Shown piece after piece: positions 1 through 8,651 of a stretch of 64,000 bases of DNA (its first letter is position 1; each line of letters starts with the position of its first letter). The notes under the pieces are model-generated. The model worked only from the letters and a program-made list of their open reading frames with translations. It did not search any database and had not been told where the DNA came from. Source of the stretch: Flavobacteriales bacterium (GTDB lineage Bacteria > Bacteroidota > Bacteroidia > Flavobacteriales_D > Crocinitomicaceae); the NCBI GenBank assembly GCA_947454525.1, contig CANGJM010000006.1, positions 62,001 through 126,000 on the forward strand, read 5' to 3'. The translations under genes were made by a program, and so were the position numbers.

Positions 1-3000
1 CAGCGCTCTTCAATAATTCTATTTCCTTTAATTTGGTTTTGTTATACTCATCAAATCGGATTTTGTTACTTGAATCTACATCTTTTCCTGATTTAGATTC
101 TCTTTTCTCTTCATAACCTCTTTCCATCATGGCTTTTTCACTTTCCAACAACCTTGTTAGAATTTCTTTTTGACGGTTAATTAGGTCTTTATTGATATTA
201 CGGTTAATAATACTTTTCTCTTGTTCTTCTAGTTCTTTTATTAGGGGATTTAATTGATTACCCAATCCTTTACCATCTTTATTCATTTCATTTCTTAGCT
301 GCTCTAAGCGTTGACGAATGGCTGTTTGTTCGGCTGCCATTTTTGCCATTTCTTTATTTCCTAATCCAAGCATGTTTTGACCTGAATTACCCGGACTCGA
401 TCCTGGCTGACTACCTGGCTTATTTCCAGGTTTGTCTCCCGGCTTATCACCACCTGGATTCGGACCTTTTTGCATCTGCTCTAACTGCTTTTTAAGCATT
501 TCTTTCATATCACCCGTCGACATTGATTGTCCTGGTTTAGGACGTCCTTTTCCAGGATTATTACAACTTCCTGATCCTGACATTTCAGACTGCATTTGAC
601 TCTGCATGCTTTGTAATGCTTCATTTAATAACAAAGCTAAATTGTTATAAGAAGTCATTACCAACTGCTGGTGTTTATTTAAATCCTTTTTACGGTGATC
701 ATCAATATCTTCGACCGAAAGACGTTGATTAGATTCAATTGCATTTAATTCTTTATCGATGAAAGAAGCTATTTTTGGTTGACGTTTCGCTAAAGCTAAT
801 AAACTGTCCTTTACAATTTTTGTTTCGTCAATAATACGCTGTTGACGTCTACCTAACTTACGGTATAGAGGATCCAACGTTGTTACTTTAGAGAATTTAT
901 TCATTAAAGCCTCTTGATCGAAACTTAACGTCATTAAACTTTCTAATATGTTACGAAGAGATTTCATGTCCTCTTCTTGTTCCTTTTTATTCGCTTGCTG
1001 TTGTTTGGCGTTTAATTGATTTGCCATCGAATTCATTCCTTCCGAAGCAGACTTTTGTTTTTCTCCAGCCTTTTTATCTTTCCCCTGTTCTAAAGATTCC
1101 TTTGCATCGTTTAGATCTTCACTTACTTGTTCTTCTAACTGATCTAGATCTCCCAAATCCATCGGTTTATCTAATTCCTTGTTTAATTCATCTAATTTTT
1201 GAAGGTCTTTTTTCAGTTCATCAAACTTCTTATTTAACTCCTCCTGCTTTTTAGCTAATTCCTCTTTGCTTAATTCTTCCTTATTTTGATCACGAAGTTC
1301 ATCTTGTTCTTTAGCTAAATCCTTTAATTCTTTCTCTACATCATCAATACGCTCGTTTAGCTGCATTTTCTTTAACATCTCAAGGCTTCTATCCAATTGC
1401 TTTTTCATATCCTCGCTGGATTGATTAAGCTCTTCCATTTTTTCCTTTACCTGTTCTTTATCGTTTTGTTGAAGTAGTTTTTCGAGATCCTCTAATAATT
1501 TCTTTAGTTCATCATCCATCAGTTCATCCAAGAGTTTTTCAATCATCTCCTGTTTCTCCATTAATTCTTTATCCATTGGAGAGAGTTGATTCTTCTCTTC
1601 CAAACTTTTATCCATTTCATTTTGGATTTTCTCTAATGATTCTAGTAGAGTGGATTGTTCTTCTTTTAGTTGCTGAACTTTATTCAATTTATTCCAATCA
1701 GAAGACTTGGAATTCATCGTCTCTTTTTTTAATTGAGTGATGTTTTTCTGAAACTCTTGCGTCTTTTTTAATAATTGATCTAAATCTTCCTTTGTTTTAT
1801 TTTGATCTTCTTGTCTGGAATCATTCAACTCTTCTAGCGTAGGAAGTTCATATGTAAACAATTGACTTTTAGCAGCTTTACTACCATTTACACCATCGTT
1901 ATCGTATACAACAAAATAATATTCAATTTTATCGTTCAATTGAACATCCTCTCTTTTAAAATCAACAGCAAACGTAAAATTCATTTGTGATCCAGCTACC
2001 TGTTGAACGGGCATTCTCACTTCTTTATTTTTTCCATTCTCACGAATGATTTTATATACGAATTGTAAGGACTTCAATCCATAATCATCCGAAGTAATTC
2101 CTTTAAAATACTTAAGTCCTTCCGAAATTGAATCAGTTTGCTCTGCAACCTCAATCGATGGAAACGCATCTTTTATGACATTCATTTTATATTGAACAGT
2201 ATCATTATGATGATTGAAACGATTCTCTAACACAAATTTCAATACCTTATCCTCCTTACATAATTGTTTATATTTAAAAGATTCCTCTTTGAAAACAGAC
2301 TTAAGTTGATTCCATAAAACACTTGTTTTAATGGTATTTTTAGTTCGAATACGCCACTCTACTTGTGTACCTTCTGGTAGAGTTAAATCTCCGACATTTT
2401 CTATAACTTCATTTTCTTTTCCAAGGTAAGATGGATAAGAACAAAAAGCTTGAATACTTCCAATCAAGGATTTACCGATGACATTTAAATGGTATTTATC
2501 ACTATCAAATTCATTGGTAGTGAAATAAAAGGATGCATTTTTTTTAGGTTTATTTATACTTCCAACAAACGTATTTTTGGTTTTGCGTAGCAATAAAAAT
2601 TTACCCTGGTCACTGACAATAAAAACTTGATTCGGTAATTCCTTTTTCCCAGTTGGCGATTCAATCGGAATAATATCTAACTCAATTGGAAAATCTGCAC
2701 CTTCTTCTACCGTTACGTTTTTACTTTTCAATACAAATTGAAAGGGAGCACGCTCTTTAAAAACTTTATTGTAGTAAACAACATGTTCGGTACCTTGAGT
2801 AATGATAGATGGAATGAAAATGGCTATTCCAATAAAACACATAAATAAAGGAACTAAGAACTTTAAATACTTTTTATTTTCCTCAATACGAACAGCATTT
2901 TTAAATGGAATGACACTCAATTCAGAGGATCGTTGGTTGACGCTTGCTCTCAATAATTCAATATTACCTTCCTGATGAATTAAATCGTTTTGAAGTTGCA

Positions 3001-3337
3001 AGGTGTTTTTTAATCGATCTGAAATGGATGGAAAAAAAGAGCCAATGATTTCTGCCGCTTGAATTCTACTAATTTGTTTTCCAAATGAAATTAATTTTGA
3101 AACTGGTATCAAAATGAATCGAAAACACACGTAAGCATTTAATCCAATAAAACCGAAAAATAAGATTGCTCGAACAACTGAATTAAACCTTCCAAAATAT
3201 TCGAACGTGGTCGCAAATAAAAAGGAAAATAAAAAAATTACAAAAAACAGCAAAAGTCCACGAACCATTTGATTCTTATAGTACTTTCGTATAAAAGCAT
3301 CTATTTGACCAATAAGAGTGTCGAAGCTATTTTTCAT
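1..3337 (-). CDS. DUF4175-like large membrane-anchored coiled-coil protein (partial)
   Basis: The frame is open from the ATG at 3337 to the left edge, so the C-terminus lies outside the window; about 1112 codons are visible. The N-terminus (MKNSFDTLIGQ) is followed by hydrophobic segments near residues 25-45, 48-68 and 168-188. A beta-rich region follows, then from about residue 500 a long, highly charged Lys/Glu/Gln helical stretch predicted to form coiled coil. A Pro/Gly/Lys/Ser low-complexity linker (PGDKPGNKPGSQPGSSPG) lies near residue 970. This layout matches the large DUF4175 proteins common in Bacteroidota; the assignment is from layout, not a database match. A TAAATTTG element at 3370-3377 on the same strand suggests its own promoter. 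The molecular role is unknown. Confidence 0.75.
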   Translation of the reverse strand, partial: MKNSFDTLIGQIDAFIRKYYKNQMVRGLLLFFVIFLFSFLFATTFEYFGRFNSVVRAILFFGFIGLNAYVCFRFILIPVSKLISFGKQISRIQAAEIIGSFFPSISDRLKNTLQLQNDLIHQEGNIELLRASVNQRSSELSVIPFKNAVRIEENKKYLKFLVPLFMCFIGIAIFIPSIITQGTEHVVYYNKVFKERAPFQFVLKSKNVTVEEGADFPIELDIIPIESPTGKKELPNQVFIVSDQGKFLLLRKTKNTFVGSINKPKKNASFYFTTNEFDSDKYHLNVIGKSLIGSIQAFCSYPSYLGKENEVIENVGDLTLPEGTQVEWRIRTKNTIKTSVLWNQLKSVFKEESFKYKQLCKEDKVLKFVLENRFNHHNDTVQYKMNVIKDAFPSIEVAEQTDSISEGLKYFKGITSDDYGLKSLQFVYKIIRENGKNKEVRMPVQQVAGSQMNFTFAVDFKREDVQLNDKIEYYFVVYDNDGVNGSKAAKSQLFTYELPTLEELNDSRQEDQNKTKEDLDQLLKKTQEFQKNITQLKKETMNSKSSDWNKLNKVQQLKEEQSTLLESLEKIQNEMDKSLEEKNQLSPMDKELMEKQEMIEKLLDELMDDELKKLLEDLEKLLQQNDKEQVKEKMEELNQSSEDMKKQLDRSLEMLKKMQLNERIDDVEKELKDLAKEQDELRDQNKEELSKEELAKKQEELNKKFDELKKDLQKLDELNKELDKPMDLGDLDQLEEQVSEDLNDAKESLEQGKDKKAGEKQKSASEGMNSMANQLNAKQQQANKKEQEEDMKSLRNILESLMTLSFDQEALMNKFSKVTTLDPLYRKLGRRQQRIIDETKIVKDSLLALAKRQPKIASFIDKELNAIESNQRLSVEDIDDHRKKDLNKHQQLVMTSYNNLALLLNEALQSMQSQMQSEMSGSGSCNNPGKGRPKPGQSMSTGDMKEMLKKQLEQMQKGPNPGGDKPGDKPGNKPGSQPGSSPGNSGQNMLGLGNKEMAKMAAEQTAIRQRLEQLRNEMNKDGKGLGNQLNPLIKELEEQEKSIINRNINKDLINRQKEILTRLLESEKAMMERGYEEKRESKSGKDVDSSNKIRFDEYNKTKLKEIELLKSA

Positions 3338-3369
3338 GAGATAAAAGTATTCAAGATTTTGATACAGGA

Positions 3370-3377
3370 CAAATTTA
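3370..3377 (-). promoter_or_regulatory. -7 promoter element for the DUF4175-like gene
   Basis: TAAATTTG matches the Bacteroidota TAnnTTTG -7 consensus and lies 32 nt upstream of the ATG at 3337. No good TTG/TTTG -33 element is seen at the usual spacing. Confidence 0.4.
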
Positions 3378-3745
3378 AGAGCATCAACTTAGTTATATAT
3401 AATATATTTCTTTTTTAAAATTATTTAAAGAATTTATTACTCTTATTAAGGATGTTCATATGTGTAAAAGTTTCAACTCAAAATTTTGTTTTACCGTTTT
3501 TAACAATTTAGACCACATAACACACAAGTTATATTGACTTATTTAATAGAAAATCAATTAGTTATATTGTTATAAACAAAAATAAGATTTAATACATTGT
3601 TTATAATAAAAGCTATTTATCTTACATATATTCGTTTATAACCATAGTGATATCAAAGGGTAACTTGCGCAAACTTTTAGTGTTTAATTCAAAAAAAGAT
3701 GCAATTCGAATATTCTTTCAATAATGCAAGATAAACTTTTGAGTT

Positions 3746-3791
3746 CTTATACACGGTTATTCACAATTTAGCAATACATATCGTGTATAAG
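3746..3791. repeat. 10-bp inverted repeat around a DnaA-box-like site
   Basis: CTTATACACG at 3746-3755 is repeated exactly in reverse complement at 3782-3791, with a 26-bp spacer. The spacer contains TTATTCACA at 3757-3765. Each arm is itself one base from a DnaA box. It may be a protein-binding site or a weak cruciform. Confidence 0.6.
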
Positions 3792-3879
3792 TAGCTTTTA
3801 ACAATTGAGTGAAATAAGGGGTTTCATGTTTTCTAAAAATCTAAATAGTTAATAACTCGAGCTATTTGTGAATAGTGTT

Positions 3880-3887
3880 TACCTTTG
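3880..3887 (+). promoter_or_regulatory. -7 promoter element of rpiB
   Basis: TACCTTTG fits TAnnTTTG. It lies downstream of an in-frame start at 3868 and 19 nt before the ATG at 3907, which argues that translation begins at 3907. Confidence 0.5.
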
Positions 3888-3906
3888 TAATCTAAAATAT
3901 ACAGAG

Positions 3907-4335
3907 ATGATTATTCCAATAGGTTGCGACCACGCAGGATTTAAAACAAAAGAACGTATCATTAAACACCTTACAAACAAAGGATTAGAGGTAAAGGATT
4001 TTGGTTGTTATTCCGAGGAAAGTATTGATTATCCTGATTATGCGCACCCAGTTGCTCAAATGGTGGAAGAAAACCCAGGTATGATAGGGATTCTGTTATG
4101 TGGTTCTGGTAACGGAATCAATATGACTGCTAATAAACACGAAGGTATTCGAAGTGCATTATGCTGGGAAACTGAAATTGCTAAACTAGCTCGCTCACAC
4201 AATGATGCGAACATCATCGCTATTCCTGCGCGTTTTGTCTCTGAAGAACTAGCCTTGGAAATGGTAGATGCGTTTTTAGAAACAATATTCGAAGGAGGAA
4301 GACACCAAAATAGAATCAACAAGATCCCTTGTTAA
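3907..4335 (+). CDS. rpiB: Ribose 5-phosphate isomerase B (RpiB/LacAB family)
   Basis: The protein should interconvert ribose 5-phosphate and ribulose 5-phosphate in the non-oxidative pentose phosphate pathway, in the cytoplasm. From the ATG at 3907 it is 142 residues, close to the usual family length. GCDHAG (6-11) and the phosphate-binding/catalytic loop LLCGSGNGINM (63-73) with the catalytic-base Cys65 are intact. The SHND motif (97-100) and GGRHQNR near the C-terminus also fit. An upstream in-frame start at 3868 is rejected because it precedes the -7 element at 3880-3887. The stop codon overlaps that of the convergent OmpA-family gene within one TTAA. Confidence 0.93.
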   Translation: MIIPIGCDHAGFKTKERIIKHLTNKGLEVKDFGCYSEESIDYPDYAHPVAQMVEENPGMIGILLCGSGNGINMTANKHEGIRSALCWETEIAKLARSHNDANIIAIPARFVSEELALEMVDAFLETIFEGGRHQNRINKIPC

Positions 4336-5459
4336 TTTGTACTAATACGTATTTCTACGCGTCTATTTGCTTCTTTTTCTTCCTCGGTTTGAGGATCTTT
4401 GAAAATAGGTTTGGTGTTCCCAAACCCAATAGCTTTTAACCTTTTAGAGTCCACACCACCATCAACTAAATAGTCGACTACTTTTTGTGCTCGTTTTTTA
4501 GATAGCTTCATCGATACTAAATCTTTGTCACTGTCTTCGTTTACATGTCCATGAACTTCAATGTTCACGGTTGGATTTAAAATTAAAAAATCCCTCAAAC
4601 GTTTTAATTTAGGATAGGATTCCTCTAATACTGTTGCTAATCCAGCGGCAAAGTACACATCATCTAATTCTGCCATCGTGCCTTCTTGAATAGGTTTTAA
4701 CCAGATGGTATCTCTAAAACTTGTGGTAATTGGTATTGTTGTGTTTTCTAGGTCTGACGATAAAAATCCTTCAGCATCAACACGAATCGTTCCACCCTTT
4801 ACTTTTTTCACTAAGTTCATTTCTAAATCACTGGCACGATAAATTCCATTTATTTCTGTTGAACCTTGTAAAACGATTCTTGCTTCAATCGGTTTTTTAG
4901 TAGATTCATCCCTTACAGCCAAAGAATAAACAGGTAAACTTTCATTGTATACCAAGTTTAACGGCCACGTTTTTGACACGTCAATTTGTTCTGGCTCGAA
5001 GGATAATGCACATCTTATTTCTTGTTTGGACTTTTCTTTTGCTAAGAAAACAAGGTAATATTGATCGTTTACTTCGATGGGTATTTGTGTTTCCAAAGCT
5101 TCTAATGAGTCAATGGATTTTTCTAATAATACTTGAAGGTTTTGTTCTTTTAGGGAGGAGCACAAATCACCTTCTTTTTCTTTTAAGATCAATACGTGAA
5201 TAGGGGACGATGCTTGCTTAAATGATAGTTTTAAGGTCCCTTTTTCAGCACAAGTGAAGTGTAGCCAAATTTGATTTTTACTTGGAGAAGTAAGGTGTTG
5301 GAAAACACCCCCTGAAGGAATGACTCCTTTTTTCCCAATGAACGATAGAGTTATAGCTCCTTTTGGATAAACATCGAGCGCGTGTTCGCACGTGGAATAG
5401 TCCTTTTGTTGTGAAAAGGATAAAAAGGGAATGAAGAATAATAAAATAATACTTCGCAC
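4332..5459 (-). CDS. OmpA-family outer-membrane/peptidoglycan-binding protein
   Basis: The 375-residue protein begins with a hydrophobic signal peptide ending near SFSQ; the only in-frame start near the signal peptide is a GTG at 5459. The C-terminal ~110 residues form an OmpA/MotB-like peptidoglycan-binding domain: DDVYFAAG, NIEVHGHVNEDSDKD, LSKKRAQKVVDYLVDGGVD, RLKAIGFGNTKPI and NRRVEIRI follow the family order. The N-terminal ~180 residues are beta-rich, and the middle resembles a Ser/Thr-rich carboxypeptidase-regulatory-like segment. It lies 15 nt downstream of the DUF4403 lipoprotein gene and is probably cotranscribed with it. A role in tethering the outer membrane to the wall is inferred. 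Confidence 0.85.
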   Translation of the reverse strand: MRSIILLFFIPFLSFSQQKDYSTCEHALDVYPKGAITLSFIGKKGVIPSGGVFQHLTSPSKNQIWLHFTCAEKGTLKLSFKQASSPIHVLILKEKEGDLCSSLKEQNLQVLLEKSIDSLEALETQIPIEVNDQYYLVFLAKEKSKQEIRCALSFEPEQIDVSKTWPLNLVYNESLPVYSLAVRDESTKKPIEARIVLQGSTEINGIYRASDLEMNLVKKVKGGTIRVDAEGFLSSDLENTTIPITTSFRDTIWLKPIQEGTMAELDDVYFAAGLATVLEESYPKLKRLRDFLILNPTVNIEVHGHVNEDSDKDLVSMKLSKKRAQKVVDYLVDGGVDSKRLKAIGFGNTKPIFKDPQTEEEKEANRRVEIRISTN

Positions 5460-5474
5460 CCAGCGTTTAACGCA

Positions 5475-6860
5475 TCATTTCATCTTTAGTTTCAAGTTGC
5501 CAGAAACTTCTGTTGTTAGGAAAAATCCAGAAGCGCCTAATTGAATGGATGAAACAGCCAAGCGATCAACTGTTCCGGAGAGAAAAACACCGTCGTCAAG
5601 TTTCGAATTTAATTGTTGTGTTATGGTGTTTTTCGTTTCATTCAACAGGGGATTTAAATCATATTTTGCCGACTTATTTAATTCTTCTAAAATACGTTTA
5701 TCAAACATCCATTTAGCTGTTTTCAGTAGTACACTTTTTGAATTGAGGTCATAAGCCAAGTTTGTTAACACAAAAAATTGATCGTCTGTAATGTGGGGTG
5801 TCCCCACAAGAAAAAACTCGCCTTTTTTTGAGCCAGAGAAATATACTTGAATAATGAGTTTCTGTTCTTGGTTCCCCAAAATATGCAGCGAATCCACTAT
5901 AATTTCTTTCCCATTAAATGGAATTTTATACCCCATTAAATCTTTATTCATGATTTTATTAATCGAATCGTAGGACGCTTTTACTAGGATGTTCAATGCA
6001 TATCCTTGTCCCTTTGTGTATTTTGCTTGTTTTGGTAAATCACTATAAACGGCCAGTTCTCTATTGGTGGTAATGAAGGGTTCCGCTGTTAATTCTGCCG
6101 TCACTTCTGCACGTTTATTTACAGCGTCGAAAGTGACTGGACTCAACGACATGCTTTTTGGTTTCAAATAAAGCAGGCCGTATCCACTTAAGTCCATGGG
6201 TTCTTCTAGTTGACGCCACACATCTTTTATGGAAGAACGAATATCAACAGATTCAATTTGTCGATCAATGTCCTTCTCTAATGACTGTAATTGACTCTTC
6301 ACTTGTTTTTCTACTTGGGATGTAGCATCATACTTGAACACGGTGATTTCACACGGATCCAACACATCAAATAATTGAAGCTTTGTTTCGGTATTAAACA
6401 GGTATGAATCTGTTATGGATACGTTGGTGTTATATCCAACCTTTACCCTGCGCATGGGCTCTCCAACACCGCAACTAGCATAGATTCGAGGAACAGGACA
6501 CGATCCATTTTCATCCCATAAACTGTGGCATTTTGGACAATAATTCAACTTCAACTCAAACTTGCCATCAACCTCATAGTATAAGCTTGTTTTCTTTAGT
6601 TGAAAGTGAATGGGTTCTCGGATAAATTTATAAGCAAAGCTTACTCCTTCACATTGCTCTTGCTTTCCCTCAAAGCTTTTGGGCAGCGACTTTTCTACGT
6701 CCTTTAATTGACTTTGTAAGTCTATTTCAATGGGTACATTTATTTGAGAAACCGGAAGGATGGGCATTGGTGGGTCCACCAGTTCAACGATTGGTTCTGG
6801 AATATCGATGGATTTGCACGACCAGCTAAAAAGCGGGAGTAAAAAAAGGAGGTATTTCAT
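5475..6860 (-). CDS. DUF4403 family lipoprotein
   Basis: The protein is 461 residues from the ATG at 6860; an in-frame GTG at 6875 is possible, but MKYLLFLLPLFSWSCKS gives a compact lipoprotein signal with Cys15. The body resembles DUF4403 proteins, which are thought to adopt a lipid-binding-like (BPI/LBP-type) fold. In this family the two halves are similar, and repeated amphipathic beta strands can be followed along the sequence. An unusual Cys-rich insertion, CPKCH (108-112) with further Cys at 121 and 130, resembles a zinc ribbon. A TACCTTCG element at 6880-6887 may be its promoter. It is upstream of the OmpA gene by 15 nt. The function is unknown. Confidence 0.75.
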   Translation of the reverse strand: MKYLLFLLPLFSWSCKSIDIPEPIVELVDPPMPILPVSQINVPIEIDLQSQLKDVEKSLPKSFEGKQEQCEGVSFAYKFIREPIHFQLKKTSLYYEVDGKFELKLNYCPKCHSLWDENGSCPVPRIYASCGVGEPMRRVKVGYNTNVSITDSYLFNTETKLQLFDVLDPCEITVFKYDATSQVEKQVKSQLQSLEKDIDRQIESVDIRSSIKDVWRQLEEPMDLSGYGLLYLKPKSMSLSPVTFDAVNKRAEVTAELTAEPFITTNRELAVYSDLPKQAKYTKGQGYALNILVKASYDSINKIMNKDLMGYKIPFNGKEIIVDSLHILGNQEQKLIIQVYFSGSKKGEFFLVGTPHITDDQFFVLTNLAYDLNSKSVLLKTAKWMFDKRILEELNKSAKYDLNPLLNETKNTITQQLNSKLDDGVFLSGTVDRLAVSSIQLGASGFFLTTEVSGNLKLKMK

Positions 6861-6930
6861 GATGGGTGATTTCACGAAACGAAGGTAGGAGATTTTACCA
6901 AATCTTTTGTTTGTTCAAAACAAAAGACAC

Positions 6931-6953
6931 AAAAAAGGGGACCGAAGTCCCCT
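6931..6953 (-). terminator. Intrinsic terminator of icd
   Basis: Read on the minus strand, a GGGGAC stem closes on a TTCG tetraloop (6937-6952) and is followed by a run of T. It sits 9 nt after the icd stop. Confidence 0.85.
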
Positions 6954-6961
6954 AGAAAATG

Positions 6962-8191
6962 TTAGTTCATTTTTGCTTTTAATCCTTTATCCAAGGCATC
7001 CAAAAATTCTTCGGTATATACGTAGTGATCACCGTGAGAAACTTTGTTTCCATGAATACAAACAGCAAGGTCTTTTGTCATGATACCAGATTCAACTGTT
7101 TCAATACAAACGCGCTCTAATGAAAGACAGAAATCAATTAGATCTTGGTTATTATCTAATTTCCCTCTAAACGCTAAACCTCTTGTCCAAGCAAAAATCG
7201 ATGCAATTGGATTTGTTGAAGTTTGTTTTCCTGCTTGGTAATCTCTGTAGTGACGCGTCACTGTTCCGTGTGCTGCCTCAGCTTCCATAATTTCACCGTC
7301 TGGTGTAATTAAAACAGAGGTCATCAAACCTAAAGATCCAAATCCTTGAGCAACGGTGTCCGATTGAACATCACCATCATAGTTTTTACAAGCCCAAACG
7401 AAATTTCCATTCCATTTTAACGCAGAAGCAACCATATCGTCAATTAAACGGTGCTCGTAAACGATTCCAGCAGCTTCATATTTCGCTTTGAATTCGTTTT
7501 GGTAAATCTCTTCGAAGATGTCTTTAAAGCGACCATCGTATTTTTTCAAGATGGTGTTTTTCGTTGACAAATAAAGCGGCCATTTTTTAGTCAAGGCCAT
7601 ATTGAAACAACTTTGTGCAAACCCACGAATCGATTCATCAGTGTTATACATCGCCATTCCAACCCCATCACCTTTGAAGTTATACACCTCAAAATTTTGA
7701 ACTTCACCACCGTCTTCTGGTGTGAAAGTCATCGTTAATTTTCCTTTTCCTTTGAAAACAGCATCCGTTGCACGGTACTGATCACCAAAAGCGTGACGAC
7801 CAACGATAATAGGAGCTGTCCAGTTTGTCACCAAACGAGGAACGTTTTGCATCACGATAGGCTCACGGAAAACAGTTCCATCAAGGATGTTACGAATGGT
7901 TCCATTTGGAGATTTCCACATGGATTTCAAGTTGAATTCTTTTACACGTGCTTCATCAGGTGTGATGGTTGCACATTTAATCCCAACTTTATATTCTTTA
8001 ATTGCTTCCGCTGCATCAATGGTAATTTGATCATTGGTTTCATCGCGTTTTTCGATTCCTAAATCGTAATATTTAATATCAAGATCTAAATAAGGAAGAA
8101 TCAATTTGTCTTTGATGAATTTCCAAATAATGCGGGTCATTTCATCCCCGTCTAACTCTACTACTGGATTGGCAACTTTAATTTTTGACAT
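6962..8191 (-). CDS. icd: NADP-dependent isocitrate dehydrogenase (eukaryote-like type)
   Basis: The enzyme oxidatively decarboxylates isocitrate to 2-oxoglutarate in the TCA cycle, making NADPH. From [13 protein letters not shown] it is 409 residues, the length of the dimeric type shared with mitochondrial and cytosolic eukaryotic enzymes rather than the E. coli type. [18 protein letters not shown] (substrate Ser/Asn/Arg), the metal-binding segment [18 protein letters not shown] and [12 protein letters not shown] are all present. A longer in-frame start at 8212 overlaps the -7 element at 8210-8217 and is rejected. It has its own terminator and appears monocistronic. Confidence 0.95.
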   Translation of the reverse strand: MSKIKVANPVVELDGDEMTRIIWKFIKDKLILPYLDLDIKYYDLGIEKRDETNDQITIDAAEAIKEYKVGIKCATITPDEARVKEFNLKSMWKSPNGTIRNILDGTVFREPIVMQNVPRLVTNWTAPIIVGRHAFGDQYRATDAVFKGKGKLTMTFTPEDGGEVQNFEVYNFKGDGVGMAMYNTDESIRGFAQSCFNMALTKKWPLYLSTKNTILKKYDGRFKDIFEEIYQNEFKAKYEAAGIVYEHRLIDDMVASALKWNGNFVWACKNYDGDVQSDTVAQGFGSLGLMTSVLITPDGEIMEAEAAHGTVTRHYRDYQAGKQTSTNPIASIFAWTRGLAFRGKLDNNQDLIDFCLSLERVCIETVESGIMTKDLAVCIHGNKVSHGDHYVYTEEFLDALDKGLKAKMN

Positions 8192-8209
8192 AGGTACATT
8201 TTTACCCCA

Positions 8210-8217
8210 CAAAATTA
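8210..8217 (-). promoter_or_regulatory. -7 promoter element of icd
   Basis: TAATTTTG matches TAnnTTTG 18 nt upstream of the chosen ATG at 8191. No convincing -33 element is visible. Confidence 0.5.
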
Positions 8218-8310
8218 CGCAATTTTTTGTGAATTATTGGGATAAAAGCTTGCGTAAAACAGGTGTTAAATATCCTTAGAAAGGAAGGCTTATCTGAACC
8301 GATGATTTTC

Positions 8311-8562
8311 TTAATCAAAGAACCAAGTCACCAAAAGCACTAAAAGAGACAAGATGAAACCTAAGGATAAAATAGTTGGGATGAGCTTACTTTCTTTGCG
8401 TTCACCCTTAAGAAAAAACCGCCATAGTACGAAACTGATGATTCCAAATGGATAGGCGATCACTAATGCCGCCCCATACACCCAAACAATTCCAGCCAAG
8501 GAAAACCAAATGGCTAAAAGGAAAGAAATGAGTGCTATCCAATCGTTCTTTGTTCTATGCAT
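8311..8562 (-). CDS. Small membrane protein, unknown function
   Basis: The product is 83 residues from the ATG at 8562 (a GTG lies directly before it). It has a short basic N-terminus (MHRTKNDW), two or three hydrophobic segments (about 9-30, 31-48 and 60-82) and a charged loop, GERKESK. I do not recognise the family. It stands alone between icd and fumC, and the fumC terminator lies just upstream, so it probably has its own promoter. The coding case rests on regular amino-acid composition and alternation of hydrophobic and charged stretches. Confidence 0.6.
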   Translation of the reverse strand: MHRTKNDWIALISFLLAIWFSLAGIVWVYGAALVIAYPFGIISFVLWRFFLKGERKESKLIPTILSLGFILSLLVLLVTWFFD

Positions 8563-8600
8563 CACCGAAATAATTAGGAAGTCAAATGTACTATTTTATC

Positions 8601-8633
8601 ATAAAAAAAGCGGTGAGAGTCCCACCGCTTTCC
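8601..8633 (-). terminator. Intrinsic terminator of fumC
   Basis: AGCGGTG at 8609-8615 pairs with CACCGCT at 8623-8629 across a 7-nt loop. On the minus strand the stem is followed by seven T residues. It lies shortly after the fumC stop at 8652. Confidence 0.85.
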
Positions 8634-8651
8634 ACTTTTTTATACTGTTGA

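Larger units (their letters stand above)
3338..3906. other. AT-rich intergenic region with DnaA-box-like words
   Basis: This is a gene-free 569-bp divergent gap, strongly AT-rich. It holds one exact match to the DnaA box TTATNCACA (3757-3765) and four words with one mismatch (3461-3469 and 3867-3875 on the minus strand, 3747-3755 plus, 3782-3790 minus). A perfect 10-bp inverted repeat lies at 3746-3755/3782-3791. The promoters for both flanking genes also lie here. It could be a replication origin, a DnaA-controlled promoter region or chance in AT-rich DNA; no dnaA gene is in the window. Confidence 0.4.

Noticed and set aside
3868..3906. N-terminal extension of rpiB
   Set aside because: It begins upstream of the -7 element at 3880-3887 and adds residues not expected in RpiB.
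8192..8212. Longer start for icd
   Set aside because: It overlaps the -7 element at 8210-8217; [13 protein letters not shown] is the natural family start.
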